Assembly (NCBI GenBank): GCA_949752735.1
Contig: OX457038.1
Location: 58,619,906 to 58,683,905, forward strand
Length of the DNA stretch: 64,000 nt
Reading direction: 5' to 3'
Source of the DNA: Lumbricus terrestris
Lineage: Eukaryota; Annelida; Clitellata; Crassiclitellata; Lumbricidae
A program made the translations under genes and the position numbers. How positions within the stretch are numbered: the first letter of the stretch is position 1; each line of letters starts with the position of its first letter. Positions 11,633-21,800 of the stretch are shown here, piece after piece. Under the pieces are notes generated by a model, which was given only the letters and a program-made list of their open reading frames with translations, did no database searches and was not told the DNA's origin.

Positions 11633-11842
11633 GACCGTGGAGGGGCCAGGTACATCGTATTACCACTACTTATATAGATTATAAACCCTACCATCTGAAC
11701 AACCTTTAAGAATATAGTTTGTGTACGCCTACGTTTAGGCCTATAAGTAGGCCTATGCGCAAGCGACGGGTCTGCTTGGCTGAATGCTTCTTTATCGTCA
11801 AACGAAAACTCAGTAGCACCTGTTTGATAAGCGTAAACGTCA

Positions 11843-11913
11843 GCGTGAGTGGTATAACGGTAGCATAGTTGCCTTCCAAGCAATTGATCCGGGTTCGACT
11901 CCCGGCTCACGCA
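11843..11913 (+). tRNA. tRNA-Gly (TCC)
   Basis: Complete 71-nt cloverleaf. The acceptor stem is GCGTGAG/CTCACGC with discriminator A. The D arm contains GTGGTATAACGGTAGCAT (A box). The anticodon loop is CTTCCAA with anticodon TCC. The T arm is CCGGG TTCGACT CCCGG (B box GGTTCGACTCC). A TTTT Pol III terminator follows within 10 bp (CTCTGTTTTAG). There is no intron and all stems pair. It starts 166 bp after the palindromic element. Confidence 0.96.
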
Positions 11914-13055
11914 CTCTGTTTTAGATTGCGTATTTGACCAATGGTAGGTCGCAAGCGACATGCATTCTGTGTTTTATGAAGTTTCTGTTAGCAATGCCGA
12001 AAACTAAAACTCTCATCGTTCACGAAAAATAAAGGTTTTGTTAATGATGACGATAACCAAAACGTCACGCAATAAGCCTATAGGCCCTAACGATAAAGAA
12101 TAAAAGCGAAAATTCGGGCCTTGCAACTATTGCTAAGACTTAAACTCGGCATACTAATAATATGCCCAACAGATAAAAATAACGAAAACCTTAGCTAAAA
12201 CCTTAATTTGGTCAATTTCGGCGAAAACTGAATTGTTACTTTGGCGTAGGCCTATAGGCCTACTTGCTTCACTCCATAGGTTTAGCCTATAAGAGTTAGC
12301 GCTAGGCATTACATGCAGATCGATATATCATTCTATTCGTTGGCCTATAATTATCTATGTCTTCCCAAAATTCATTAGGCCTAGGTCTATTTCTTTTATT
12401 CCAGTTTCGGGCAACTCGCTGCGACAATAAAAAATTTGACACTGCCAATTATATAGCCTAAGCCTAAGCCAAGTATTGTGGATTAATTAGGCCTAATTTT
12501 CTGACGAGTAGCCTTCGCCTTCTCTTTACTTTATCTAAAGCAAGTTACGTCAGCATAACAATATTAGTTTGCCTTAAATCGACTTAAATGCTAAGGTCAC
12601 GTGGGTCTAACTGGAGAAAATAGGCTTCCGGTTTAACACGTTTCTAACCGAGTTGCACTCAGTTGGTCAAATTCTTCACTAGGTCTATAATTATATATGC
12701 CTAACAGATTTCAAGAATATAAGTGTCATTCGCTTCGTGGCGCTGCTCGCGCCCATCCGGCAGCCGGGCAACCTGTTACCCATTTCGCGGTATCTAAATT
12801 GGTAGAGTCATTGCAAGCAAATGTTTTGTTTTTCCTATTTAAATGGATAAATAACCTTTAAAAAACTTTACTCTTAGGCCAATGGGGGAGGGGTTTAACC
12901 CTGAAACCCCCTTGTCTACGCCACTGGTAGCCTGCCAATGTAACCCGATGGAAATCAAAGTTTGAAAAGCCTAAGTCAAGTTTGCAAGTTGTTGGCGAGT
13001 GCCATGCGAGACATAATATTATTGTGTCTTATTGGGGATTAGGAGCTAGGACATT
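11914..13055. other. Intergenic stretch without recognised features
   Basis: AT-rich sequence with many TAGGCCTA-type octamers, a motif frequent across the first 18 kb. Near 12885 a short piece (GAGGGGTTTAACCCTGAAACC, then CCCCTTGTCTACGCCACTGG) looks like a transposon end, but no partner end was found. Confidence 0.4.
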
Positions 13056-13233
13056 ATATAGATATAGGAGACAGGGAGAGTGAAATAGTAAATTGTGATA
13101 GTAGACAGAGGAATTGAGATAGGAAAGAGATAGGAAAGAGGTAGTGAGCGAGATAGAAGACAGAGAGATTGAGATAGAAGAGAGATGGCAGACAGATAGT
13201 GTGTGAGAGGGAGATAGGAGAGCAAGATAGGAT

Positions 13234-13318
<85 letters not shown>

Positions 13319-13347
13319 CAGAGAGACAGAGAGAAATAGAGAGAAAT

Positions 13348-13404
<57 letters not shown>

Positions 13405-13453
13405 AATAGAGAGACAGAGAGAGAGAGACAGAGAGAGAGAGAGAGACAGAGAC

Positions 13454-13484
<31 letters not shown>

Positions 13485-13555
13485 GCGTGTGAGATAAGAT
13501 AGACTAGAGACAGGAGTCAGAGCGATTGGAGACAGATGGAGTGAGATGTGAGATA
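13056..13555. repeat. (GA)n-rich low-complexity block
   Basis: GATAGGAGA-type repeats merge into a long GA dinucleotide run (about 13240-13310), then mixed GAGACAGAGA repeats. Purine-only + strand. Open frames on the minus strand here are low-complexity artefacts. Confidence 0.9.
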
Positions 13556-13559
13556 GCTA

Positions 13560-13690
13560 GGAGAGAGATAGTAGACAGAAGGAGTGAGATAGGAGAGAGA
13601 TAGTAGACAGAAGGAGTGAGATAGGAGAGAGATAGTAGACGGAAGGAGTGAGATAGGAGAGAGATAGTAGACAGAAGGAATGAGATAGGA
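13560..13690. repeat. 32-bp minisatellite
   Basis: Four copies of a 32-bp unit of the form GAGAGATAGTAGACAGAAGG plus AGTGAGATAGGA. Confidence 0.85.
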
Positions 13691-13924
13691 GACGGTGTGA
13701 TATAGAAGAGATAGGATATAGAGAAAGAGAGCGATAGGAGACAGAAAAGGTGTTTGCTATAGTTAGCAAGGAATACTTGAGAGAAAGAGAGAGACATGAA
13801 GGAGAGAGAAACAAGACAGTGAGAGTGAGAGAAGAGATAGAGAGATGCTAGTGAGAGATACTTGAGAGAGATTGGAGACAGAGTATGAAATAGGATGAAG
13901 ATTGTGGACATATGAAGTGATATG

Positions 13925-14310
13925 GGAGAGAGACAGGAGACCGAAAGGGTGTGAGATAGGCTAGAGATAGGAGACAGAAAGCGTGTAGGATAGGCGAGAG
14001 ATAAGAGACAGAAAGAGTGTTGGATATGCGAGAGACAGGAGACAGAAAAAGTGTGGGATAGGCGAGAGATAGAAGACAGAAAGAATGTGGGATAGACGAG
14101 AGATAGAAGACATAAAGAATGTGGGATAGGCGAGAGACAGGAGACAGAAAGAATGTGGGATAGGCGAGAGATAGAAGACAGAAAGAATGTGGGATAGACG
14201 AGAGATAGAAGACATAAAGAATGTGGGATAGGCGAGAGACAGGAGACAGAAAGAATGTGGGATAGGCGAGAGATAGGAGACAGAAAGAATGTGGGATAGG
14301 AATGAGATAG
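13925..14310. repeat. 34-bp minisatellite
   Basis: About eleven copies of a 34-bp unit containing GACAGAAAGAATGTGGGATA then GGCGAGAGATAGAA. Variants GGATAGACG and GACATAAAG recur together, so a higher-order two- or three-unit period seems to have been amplified. Confidence 0.85.
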
Positions 14311-14359
14311 AGAAATGAGATAGGATAGAGAGAGAGAGTGCGAGATAGAAGAGAAAGAA

Positions 14360-14705
14360 AGGAGACAGAGACGTAGGCTGAGGCAGAGGCGTAGGCAAAG
14401 GCAGAGGCAGAGGCGTAGGCAGAGGCAGCGGCGTAGGCGTAGGCTGAGGCAGAGGCGTAGGCAAAGGCAGAGGCAGAGACGTAGGCTGAGGCAGAGGCGT
14501 AGGCAAATGCAGAGGCGTAGGCAGAGGCAGAGGCAGAGGCGGAGGCAGCGGCGTAGGCGTAGGCTGAGGCAGAGGCGTAGGCAGAGGCAGAGGCGTAGGC
14601 AGAGGCAGCGGCGTAGGCGTAGGCTGAGGCAGAGGCGTAGGCAAAGGCAGAGGCAGAGGCGTAGGCAGAGGCAGAGACGTAGGCGGATGTGTAGGCTTGG
14701 AGACA
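14360..14705. repeat. AGGCNG hexamer-derived satellite
   Basis: Array of AGGCAG, AGGCGT, AGGCTG and AGGCAA hexamers with longer blocks (AGGCGTAGGCTGAGGCAG) repeated at about 14436, 14550 and 14610. Because 6 is a multiple of 3, several frames stay open, which creates the long Leu/Arg/Cys-rich and Ala/Ser/Tyr-rich minus-strand frames that extend over 13504-14786. These are not genes. Confidence 0.9.
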
Positions 14706-15969
14706 GGCTGAATGACAGATGCAGAGAGAAAGAGAGGCAGACCTGAAACATAAAAACACACAATTACTAATAACAATAGTTACCAATTACTATAACAAGT
14801 GTGCCTTCTACGGCTCACGTCCTCTTTTATTTATCAGACAAAAACGAAGAGCTGTGTAGAGAGAACATTGAGACAGGCGCAGTCGAAGAGGGGGTTACAT
14901 TCAAACAGGCCTCGGCCTAGGTGAACACGAGATGTTACAATTGAGGTCCGCTTCTACCCGACACCGTGTCCCTATGTCCTCGCAGACTGGCAGCCTCCGT
15001 GCGTCAATTCAAGCACATACATTTGCACGTAATGTTGTCTGCTCTAGTAGCAACAAAATGGAGAACTTGCATGCCACAATTCTGCTCCACACGGGCGAGT
15101 AGAACTACCGAACCTGTGTTGCCTACTCTAGACATTGCGTTTGAAGATGACAAGACAGACATCGGACATGTCCTCGCAGATTCAATGGGGGCTATAAGGA
15201 CCCTATCATGGACCGTAGTCTCTCTCGATAGAACCACCCAGATCTGCTCGACGTCCTGACTATATCGTTGCAGTAATTCAATGCCATGCAATATTGTCTG
15301 CTTTGGTTACTAGGCAACATCAAGTCTATTTTTAGCTATTACGTAATAATGTCTAGTTTGAGCTATTACGTAATAATGTATATTTTTTAGCTATGCTGTA
15401 AAATTGTCTATCTTTAGCTATTATGCAATGTTAATCAAGTCTATTCTAGCAGTCTAACACAATTACACAAACCATGTCGAAGGTTGTTCTTCAGCGGAGT
15501 GTCGACCCGAGCAATCTTAAGGCTAAACTGTCCACCCTTCTCCTTCTTATGACCTTCAACCGACCGTCTGTCCTCTCATTGGACCGCTCAACAGAATCGT
15601 TGCCAATGGATGCAGATCACGTGATACCCATTCCAAAAAATCACCGTAGGTGCAGATGACGTCGTGTTTATTAATGAGAATAGCTAGGCTAGAAAGAAAC
15701 GCAAACAATTATAGTTCTCCAAGGTAAAGCAAATGACGTTATAATTCAGTCTCTTCGCCATTATTTTGCACTAAGCAAAATGATCTGATTCATAAATATT
15801 AATAAAATTAATATTATGCGGGGACAAACATAGTCTATTTAAAAACTATTATTATGAGGACAAAGCTTCATTTCAAATGCTATGGCAATAATCATAATTT
15901 TTTTATAGATCCATCCTGGCCGTTTTCTGTCTGTCTAGATCATCACTTCAACGCAAGCTAAAATTATTA
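14706..15969. other. Intergenic stretch, no supported gene
   Basis: The overlapping open frames near 14966-15291 on both strands resemble no family. At 15330-15430 a unit of about 28 bp containing GCTATTACGTAATAATGT is repeated, two copies well conserved and two decayed. Confidence 0.5.
15338..15374. promoter_or_regulatory. Two ATTACGTAAT palindromes
   Basis: Perfect 10-bp palindromes at 15338-15347 and 15365-15374, within a 27-bp direct repeat. RTTACGTAAY is the optimal site for PAR-bZIP/E4BP4 factors. No nearby promoter was identified, so function is speculative. Confidence 0.3.
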
Positions 15970-16135
15970 ATTCATTCAAGCATTTGTATAGCGCCTCTTC
16001 AAGAAGTCTACTCAGACGCGCTCTCATTCTAATCCACAGCGATATAAACAAGTCTTAATTAAGGAACCTGTAAAACGTTGATGAGAACCTCATGCAACAG
16101 GCGTATCTTCAACGGGACACTCAAGGCCGTAGGCC
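15970..16135 (-). mobile_element. LINE 3'-end fragment
   Basis: TTCATTCAAGCATTTGTATAGCGCCTCTTCAAGAAG followed by a CTCAGACGCGCTC block (36-base match split here) is the reverse complement of the 3' tail of the CR1/L2-like LINE at 16432-17432. It carries the tail and a short stretch upstream, in opposite orientation to that copy. Confidence 0.7.
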
Positions 16136-16431
16136 TACTAAATTTAGGGCGGGGGTGTTTTTGGTTTTGAACATCCCTCCCACAAATGAAATAATGCAAA
16201 AATGAAATAATGCATGATATGGTAGGCGAGGGGCGAAACTATAGTACACTAACTCGAACTCTAACCCTAAATTAACCGACCCGCACGACACCTAATCTCA
16301 CCTAGGCCTAACCGACCCTCACGACGCATAACCTGAGCTCTAACCGACCTTCACGACGCCTAATCTGACTCTAACCGACACGTCGGTCCTCCATACTATA
16401 GTTATGCCAGGCGAGGTTCTGGAATGGTATA

Positions 16432-17432
16432 ATTATATCTGTACATAATTTATACTTCTGATCTTGCATCTCTTCTTACAACGCATGCAGTTTTGGGTCA
16501 GCTTTACGCTGATGATGTACAAGCGTACAAGCATTGCCTATCGTCTAGCGCCATATCAGCGGTCCGGGACATGAGTGAGACCTTAACTGCCTTAGAAACA
16601 TGGATATCATCTAACCGACTGCGCCTAAACCCAACTAAGACTAAATTTATCTGGCTGGGCAATCGTAAGCAACTTGCTAAAATTGACTTCGATGCATTTG
16701 TGACTGAATTCCCCACTTACACTTTCTCAAATACGGTCCGTGACCTTGGTGTCCTGTTGGACCAAGAGCTCACATTTGCTCCTCACATTCACCGACTTAC
16801 TCGAGACTGCTACTATCAATTGCGTCAGCTTCGCACAATTGCTCGTTCACTGAAATCTAGTGCTGTCACCACTCTGGTCCATTCCTTCATTACTTCCCGT
16901 CTTGACTATTGCTCGTCACTCTACTCTGGCCTCCCATCCAATCGAATAATGTGCTTAAACAGAGTCTTACGCTCTGCAGCACGTTTAATTGGACATATCC
17001 CTAAATTTGATCATGTGTCCAGCTATATGCTGGAGACATTACACTGGCTTCCTACTCGGCAGCGCATATTGAATTTAGGATCGCTGCCCTAGTTAGGCAA
17101 TGCCAGCTTGGAATCGCCCCACAGTACTTGCAAGAGCTTTGTTGCTCCACTAGTATCCTAGACCACCGCCCCCTCCGCTCTGCACAGAAGGGATTGCTAT
17201 TGGTCCCTTTTGCACGAACTGCAACGATGCAGCATAGAGCCTTTTCTGTGATCGGCCCAGTTGTGTGGAATGAGCTTCCACAGGAACTACGTCTACTTGC
17301 TGGGGTTATTACTGGAACATTTTTTTTACTAAACTCAAAACTGTCCTTTTTTGCCGTGCTAGAGTCGGGAGCGCTTCTGAGTAGTCGCCTTGAAGAAGCG
17401 CTATATAAATTCTTGAATGAATGAATGAATGT
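16432..17432 (+). pseudogene. 5'-truncated CR1/L2-like LINE with frameshift
   Basis: The frame from about 16445 to 17092 encodes the C-terminal half of a reverse transcriptase: a YTSDL segment, the catalytic YADD box at about 16504-16515, then RLRLNPTKTKFIWLG, DLGVLLD, SFITSRLDYC and LHWLPTRQRI. These motifs, in this order, are typical of CR1/L2-clade LINEs. Near 17070-17080 the frame breaks by one base, and the rest continues in another frame (GIAPQYLQEL, FSVIGPVVWNELP) to about 17330. The copy ends with GAGTCGGGAGCGCTTCTGAG, GCGCTATATAAATTC and (TGAA)n, the usual LINE 3' tail. The endonuclease and the N-terminal RT are missing. A dead copy. Confidence 0.88.
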
Positions 17433-17455
17433 ACGGTACAGAATGGAGGTCCCGC

Positions 17456-17467
17456 TGCGCATGCGCA
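17456..17467. promoter_or_regulatory. NRF-1-like palindrome
   Basis: TGCGCATGCGCA, a perfect consensus, directly after the LINE tail and about 1.36 kb before the kinase start codon. Relevance unknown. Confidence 0.3.
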
Positions 17468-18588
17468 CACGAATATATCGATTAGGCTTATTGTCAGTAT
17501 GGATGCCGAGTCTCTGACAACTTTAACAATTGATATTTTTAAAGTTGTATTTACATTTTATTCGACTCTTTTGACGAACATTTTGTTAACCCTCATACGA
17601 ACAAGCGAAAAATCAACTTAATTTGAACAAATGGGTCTACAATTATAGTTTATATGAATGGTCTGAATTTTCTGGGTTTTTTCGGAAGGAAATCTGGGTT
17701 TATTTCTGAAACCTCAGTGGTAACACTTGCTGCAAACACTTGGAGTAGGCCCCCGTTATATATATCTTTGATATAAGGTCGTTGAGTAGGCTATAGGCCT
17801 AACCCTATAGACAATAAATTATGTTCACATCGACCTATCGACCACACATAACAAGCATTATTTTGCAAATCTTGTCTCTATCACATTAGGGCAATGAGTC
17901 ATTTTCTGCTATTAAATTAATTTCACTTTTGGAGTTGGAAGAAGAAAAATTCTTTCAAACGATAAATATTTTCATCTTATTTTGATCAGCAGTGTATATA
18001 TATATATATAGGCCTATGTGATTAAGAAATATGGGGGTTGTTGCGCATTAATATATGCTAGTTTGATGATTTTTGTAAATAGGCCTACTTTGACAGCAAT
18101 GTCCACTCCGTTACCAGACCTGGATCTCCATAGATGTCACTGAAAAACCGGAGTAGGTCCGAGTAGCATCAAATAGCCTAACTGCATGATAATCTGAACT
18201 TCATTGTAATTTGTAGGCTACTCGAACATGACGGGCATGACTTTGAATAGCGAGTCTCTATCGTTACATCAAATAATAATAATAATATGTAGAGATTAAA
18301 GTGCCATGGGTTCGTAAGCAACCGATTAAGAAAACCGTAGCAACGATTCAGAAGCACTTAGCAACGATTCAGAAGCACTTAAATAGTCCTAATTTGCCAC
18401 AAAGCATTCAACAATCTGGATTCCAAATAAAGTAAAAGAAGCTCAAAACTCGTTCAGATTTTCTATCTATAGAACTCTATAATTGTCCGCTACTAATCCC
18501 TTCTGTCCTCCTATTTCTCTTTCTACACATCTCCGTGTCTCAGTCTGCTTCTCTTTGTCATTCTATCTGTCCGAGTCTATTTTGGGAT
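17468..18588. other. Upstream region of the kinase gene
   Basis: AT-rich, no gene. Contains a TA run near 17997-18010 and a short exact duplication GCAACGATTCAGAAGCACTTA around 18340-18380. No TATA box could be tied to the kinase gene. Confidence 0.4.
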
Positions 18589-18637
18589 TGCGCATGCGCA
18601 TAAGCGGTGCCTGCCGGTAGGAAACAACAATGGCGCC
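18589..18637 (+). promoter_or_regulatory. Probable TATA-less promoter of the PCTAIRE kinase gene
   Basis: A perfect NRF-1 palindrome TGCGCATGCGCA (18589-18600) lies 218 bp before the start codon. It is followed at 18626-18637 by AACAATGGCGCC, close to the YY1 motif (AANATGGCG), which often overlaps transcription starts. The region is CpG-richer than its surroundings. Promoter assignment is inference from motif and position. Confidence 0.5.
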
Positions 18638-18801
18638 CGATGTTGGTCGATGACCGATATGCATCAGATATCAAATTTGGAGAATGTTTGCATTCACTGT
18701 TTCTGTTGCTACGATGTGCAAAGGAATAGGAGCGGATAAAACCAAATCAGAACTGTTAGTTCAGTGAGCTGCAAGAAATTCTTATGGTGCTGGTGCTGTA
18801 G
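18630..18801 (+). promoter_or_regulatory. uORF cluster in the 5' leader
   Basis: Four short upstream frames precede the main ATG: 18630-18653 (7 residues, strong AACAATGG context), 18659-18739 (26 residues, in frame with the kinase but stopped by TAA), 18684-18767 (27 residues) and 18784-18801 (5 residues). If transcription starts near the NRF-1/YY1 motifs, the leader would restrain translation. If it starts further downstream, some of these would be absent from the mRNA. Confidence 0.45.
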
Positions 18802-18817
18802 ACGGACGTTCGAGTCA

Positions 18818-18837
18818 ATGGAAGGCGTTAAGAGGAG
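18818..18837 (+). CDS. CDK17: Kinase exon 1 (start)
   Basis: Encodes MEGVKRR up to a codon split after two bases. Donor AG|GTGAGT is a perfect consensus. The exon is short and rests on its match to the N-terminal Lys/Arg-rich start of CDK16/17 and on phase agreement with exon 2, so it is the least certain exon. An alternative first exon is possible. Confidence 0.7.
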
Positions 18838-21800
18838 GTGAGTATATTTTAAATAGTCTTGCAGTCGAATGAGATGCTCTTAAGTTTTGTGTGAATGAAG
18901 AACTGTCACGTGACGTACTCTATTGTACCGTTGTTGTACTGTTGTGATACATCGGTTGCAACATTCAGTACAACGTTTCAGATGGTCATTTTCACCGAAG
19001 TTGAACAGCCGCCCTACACGGACAGCCATCAGGGGGAAAATGTGCGTTTAGCCGTCACTTAAACATGCCACTGGTGGTCAAGACCACACATTTATTAAGC
19101 GCTTGTTTGATGATGATTACACGTCAAACATGGAATGGTTGGGCTTTGAGCATTGCATGACTGAAACGCGCACTTGGCAGCACACTGCTTATGTACCCTT
19201 GTCCTCTCCAGATTCATACCAGACTCAGAAGCAGCAATCTTACTGTTGTCGATTTTTTAATTTGATTACGCTACGGTGAATAACTGGCATCAGACACAGC
19301 GTATTGGGGGGGGGGGGTGCTAGGCAATTAAGCAATTTTAGTGAATGCAGTAATTCCATTATTTCAAGTATTCTGCATTATACTGCTTGTTAACATTACA
19401 TGACAAATGTAAGTACAGTGTCCGAGGACCGTGAACATTTATTCACTTCAATCACTTGTCAAAATTTTGATTAGTTTGTCTGATACAAAATGGAATGAAG
19501 CATAAGTTTTTATACTGATTATGGCTTTAAAACACTTAATCCTCCCATGGAATGTTGTTTGACAAGTACGTCTAGGTTGGAAATGAATTAATTGCCAAGG
19601 TGGGCAGTTAAGTATTACGTACTTTTCAGCAACATTCAAGTGTTCATAATATGTTTACAGTACTTAATGTCTAATCTTTGTACGAATTATGTTCTTAGAA
19701 GTACTTGATCTTTATTCTAAATATGGGCTTTGAGATACTATTCTTACTAAATATGGTTTAAAGAAGTAGATCCATAGAATGTTTATTGGAATACCAATTG
19801 CAAACCAATATGCGTATAGCATAAAATTATGATCATATGATTCAGCCTTTAGTTCAGGGTGCTTACAAGTAAAGATTGTTTTCGTGTGAACCAAATTTAT
19901 ACTATTGGTGTTATTTCTTTTCTGGTTAAATGTTAAGAGACTTTATTAAGAAATGTTATTCTTCCCCTACTAACAAACAAGATCTGCTCAGTTATGTATA
20001 GTATATATTCCTAATTAGGAACGCTTTCATGTCAGACAATTAGCCGGTGGAAAAACTCGGTCATGAGCGTGAGGGGCAAAAGTGTTTCGTATGCTTGATG
20101 GGGAGCTGGTCATATTGTGCCTGCCCTCAGTCTTTCTGGACTGCTAAAAATAGATGGGAGTCTACTTCATAGCACTGCTGTTCATTGTTGAAGTATCCGA
20201 TAGTATATTCTCCTGTGCAGAGTCATTGCAAGACCACCTCTAGGCTCTCATGCTAATTGCAGATGTTAAATCCATACCAGCTGACCAGGCATAATTAATG
20301 CATCTTGGTCATTGTAATATGCACCATGTCGTGCAGACATAGTCCATCTGGACCATGCGTAAGCGACCAACAGGCCTGACTGCATATATAATATATTTTA
20401 TTGGTATGGGTGACGAATTTGAGCGTGGTGGTCACGTTTACTCCCTGAATGACCCGGCCTCCTTTCAGTCAATTAGAACTTTTTTAAACTTTATATGTCT
20501 TCGTTTTTGTTCTAGGTCTATGGATAATTACCATTTCGTCTGATTTCTTGTGATTTAACTTTAAGAAAAAAGTTGCATTTTTTCGCTCGTTGTGTGATAT
20601 GCTCTTATTCTTTAGTTGTGGTTGTTTTAAAACAGGATTCGGGAACGAGTAAACTACAGTAATCTGCTTGCTTAATCTTTGCACCGAATAAGACATTGTT
20701 TAATTGTTGTGTCAAAAATGACGTTAAAGGCAATGAGAGCTCTTCTTAACGAGAGTATGGGTTATGAATGGACTTCCTGATCTTTAAATTGTATGTGAAT
20801 GCTTTCCATGGCAGGACAAGCAGTTTAAGAAAAAGCGTCTATTTGATAGTGCTCGCTCGTCTATGTGGATTCATAGTTTAGCCATGTATGGCTATATTCC
20901 AATTGATGACTTGGAAAGACCCAACTAACCCAGTTAATGCAGTCATTACGCTCTTAGCTGTGGCGTTTACTAATAACATACACTGATGTGCCTAGAATTC
21001 TCTTGATCGACATTAGCTATTTGATGTTTGACCGCATTCACTGTCACCATCAATCAGACAGTTTTGTTGAATTACTTGAAAAAGCCAGCTGCAATGGTCC
21101 ATTCATGAAGGCCATGTATATAATAAGTGCTTTGTTTTGAGACAACTGATGTTTTTGCTTCTTGAATGTCTGCTCCCTTCAGTCATTACTTTTAAGAGCG
21201 TTGTCAACTGTCTACAGCTGTGGTTTGCAGCATAGATGTAAAAAACGTTTTTTTCCGTTTTTTATTCTCTCCCAAAAAACGTCGTTTTTTTCGTTTTTTA
21301 TTTATCCCATCGTTTTTTATCGTTTTTTATTCTTTCTTTAACTTTATTTATTCATTTACTTTCGGTTATTATTTTCCTTAATTTTCACTTTTTTCTGATA
21401 TTCCTTATGTTTTCCGCCAACTCTCAAGAATTCATCTAACTAAAGTCATTATTTCATCGTTTAACATCATCATTTAAGAGATAGCCTGCGTGTAGTAGGT
21501 TCCTAATGAATGTTTTCAAGCTTAAAATGCGGTTTTAGATGTAGCAAAGTCAAATTATTTACCGTTTCCGTTTTTTTCATCGTTTTTTTGTCGTTTTTTA
21601 TTTTTTCGAAAAAAACGACGTTTTTTTCCGTTTTTTATTTCGTTTCCATCGTTTTTTACATCTATGGTTTGCAGTGCTTCAGTCTGCAATTTAACGAAGG
21701 CACTTGCATTTTAGATGTGTCAGTTGAATATTTCATGAGTGATGTTTTTCGTTTTGCGGTATCTTCAATGCAGGTTTTTTGCCAGCTTGCAAATTTCGTC

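Larger units (their letters stand above)
4727..11676. mobile_element. Giant palindromic Foldback-like element
   Basis: A 2761-bp left arm (4727-7487) is the reverse complement of a 2743-bp right arm (8934-11676), around a 1446-bp spacer. Open frames in one arm reappear in the other with the same translation. The 18-bp length difference is explained by 12 bp in a CA/GT run and one 6-bp telomere unit. The repeat stops abruptly: the base before 4727 is A, and the base after 11676 is G. The TATA flanking TAAGTAGTGG...CCACTACTTA on both sides could be a TA or TATA target duplication. The arms are nested tandem arrays (17-bp, TTAGGG, CA, 156-bp, 73-bp). Long tandem-repeat-built inverted arms are the hallmark of Foldback elements. 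No transposase is visible. An assembly fold-back artefact is less likely, because the two flanks differ and the spacer is unique. Confidence 0.8.
8934..11676 (-). repeat. Right arm of the palindromic element
   Basis: Reverse complement of 4727-7487 with the same nested arrays in mirror order: 73-bp (8934-9440), 156-bp (about 9820-10400), GT run (10575-10690), TTAGGG (11248-11311) and 17-bp units (11531-11632). Translations of mirrored frames agree throughout. The only length changes seen are minus 12 bp in the GT run and minus 6 bp in the telomere array. Confidence 0.9.

Noticed and set aside
4727..11676. Inverted segmental duplication of genomic sequence instead of a mobile element
   Set aside because: The arms contain no host gene, the ends coincide with a short symmetric TATA and subterminal arrays, and the interior is tandem repeats, so a Foldback-like element fits better. 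It is not fully excluded.
13560..14310. CRISPR-like spaced repeats
   Set aside because: The repeats are head-to-tail without unique spacers and the DNA is eukaryotic. Ordinary minisatellites.
13504..14786. Long minus-strand frames of up to 419 codons
   Set aside because: They translate GA, 34-bp and hexamer satellites in several frames at once (Leu/Ser/Pro or Ala/Ser/Tyr low complexity). No start context or domain.
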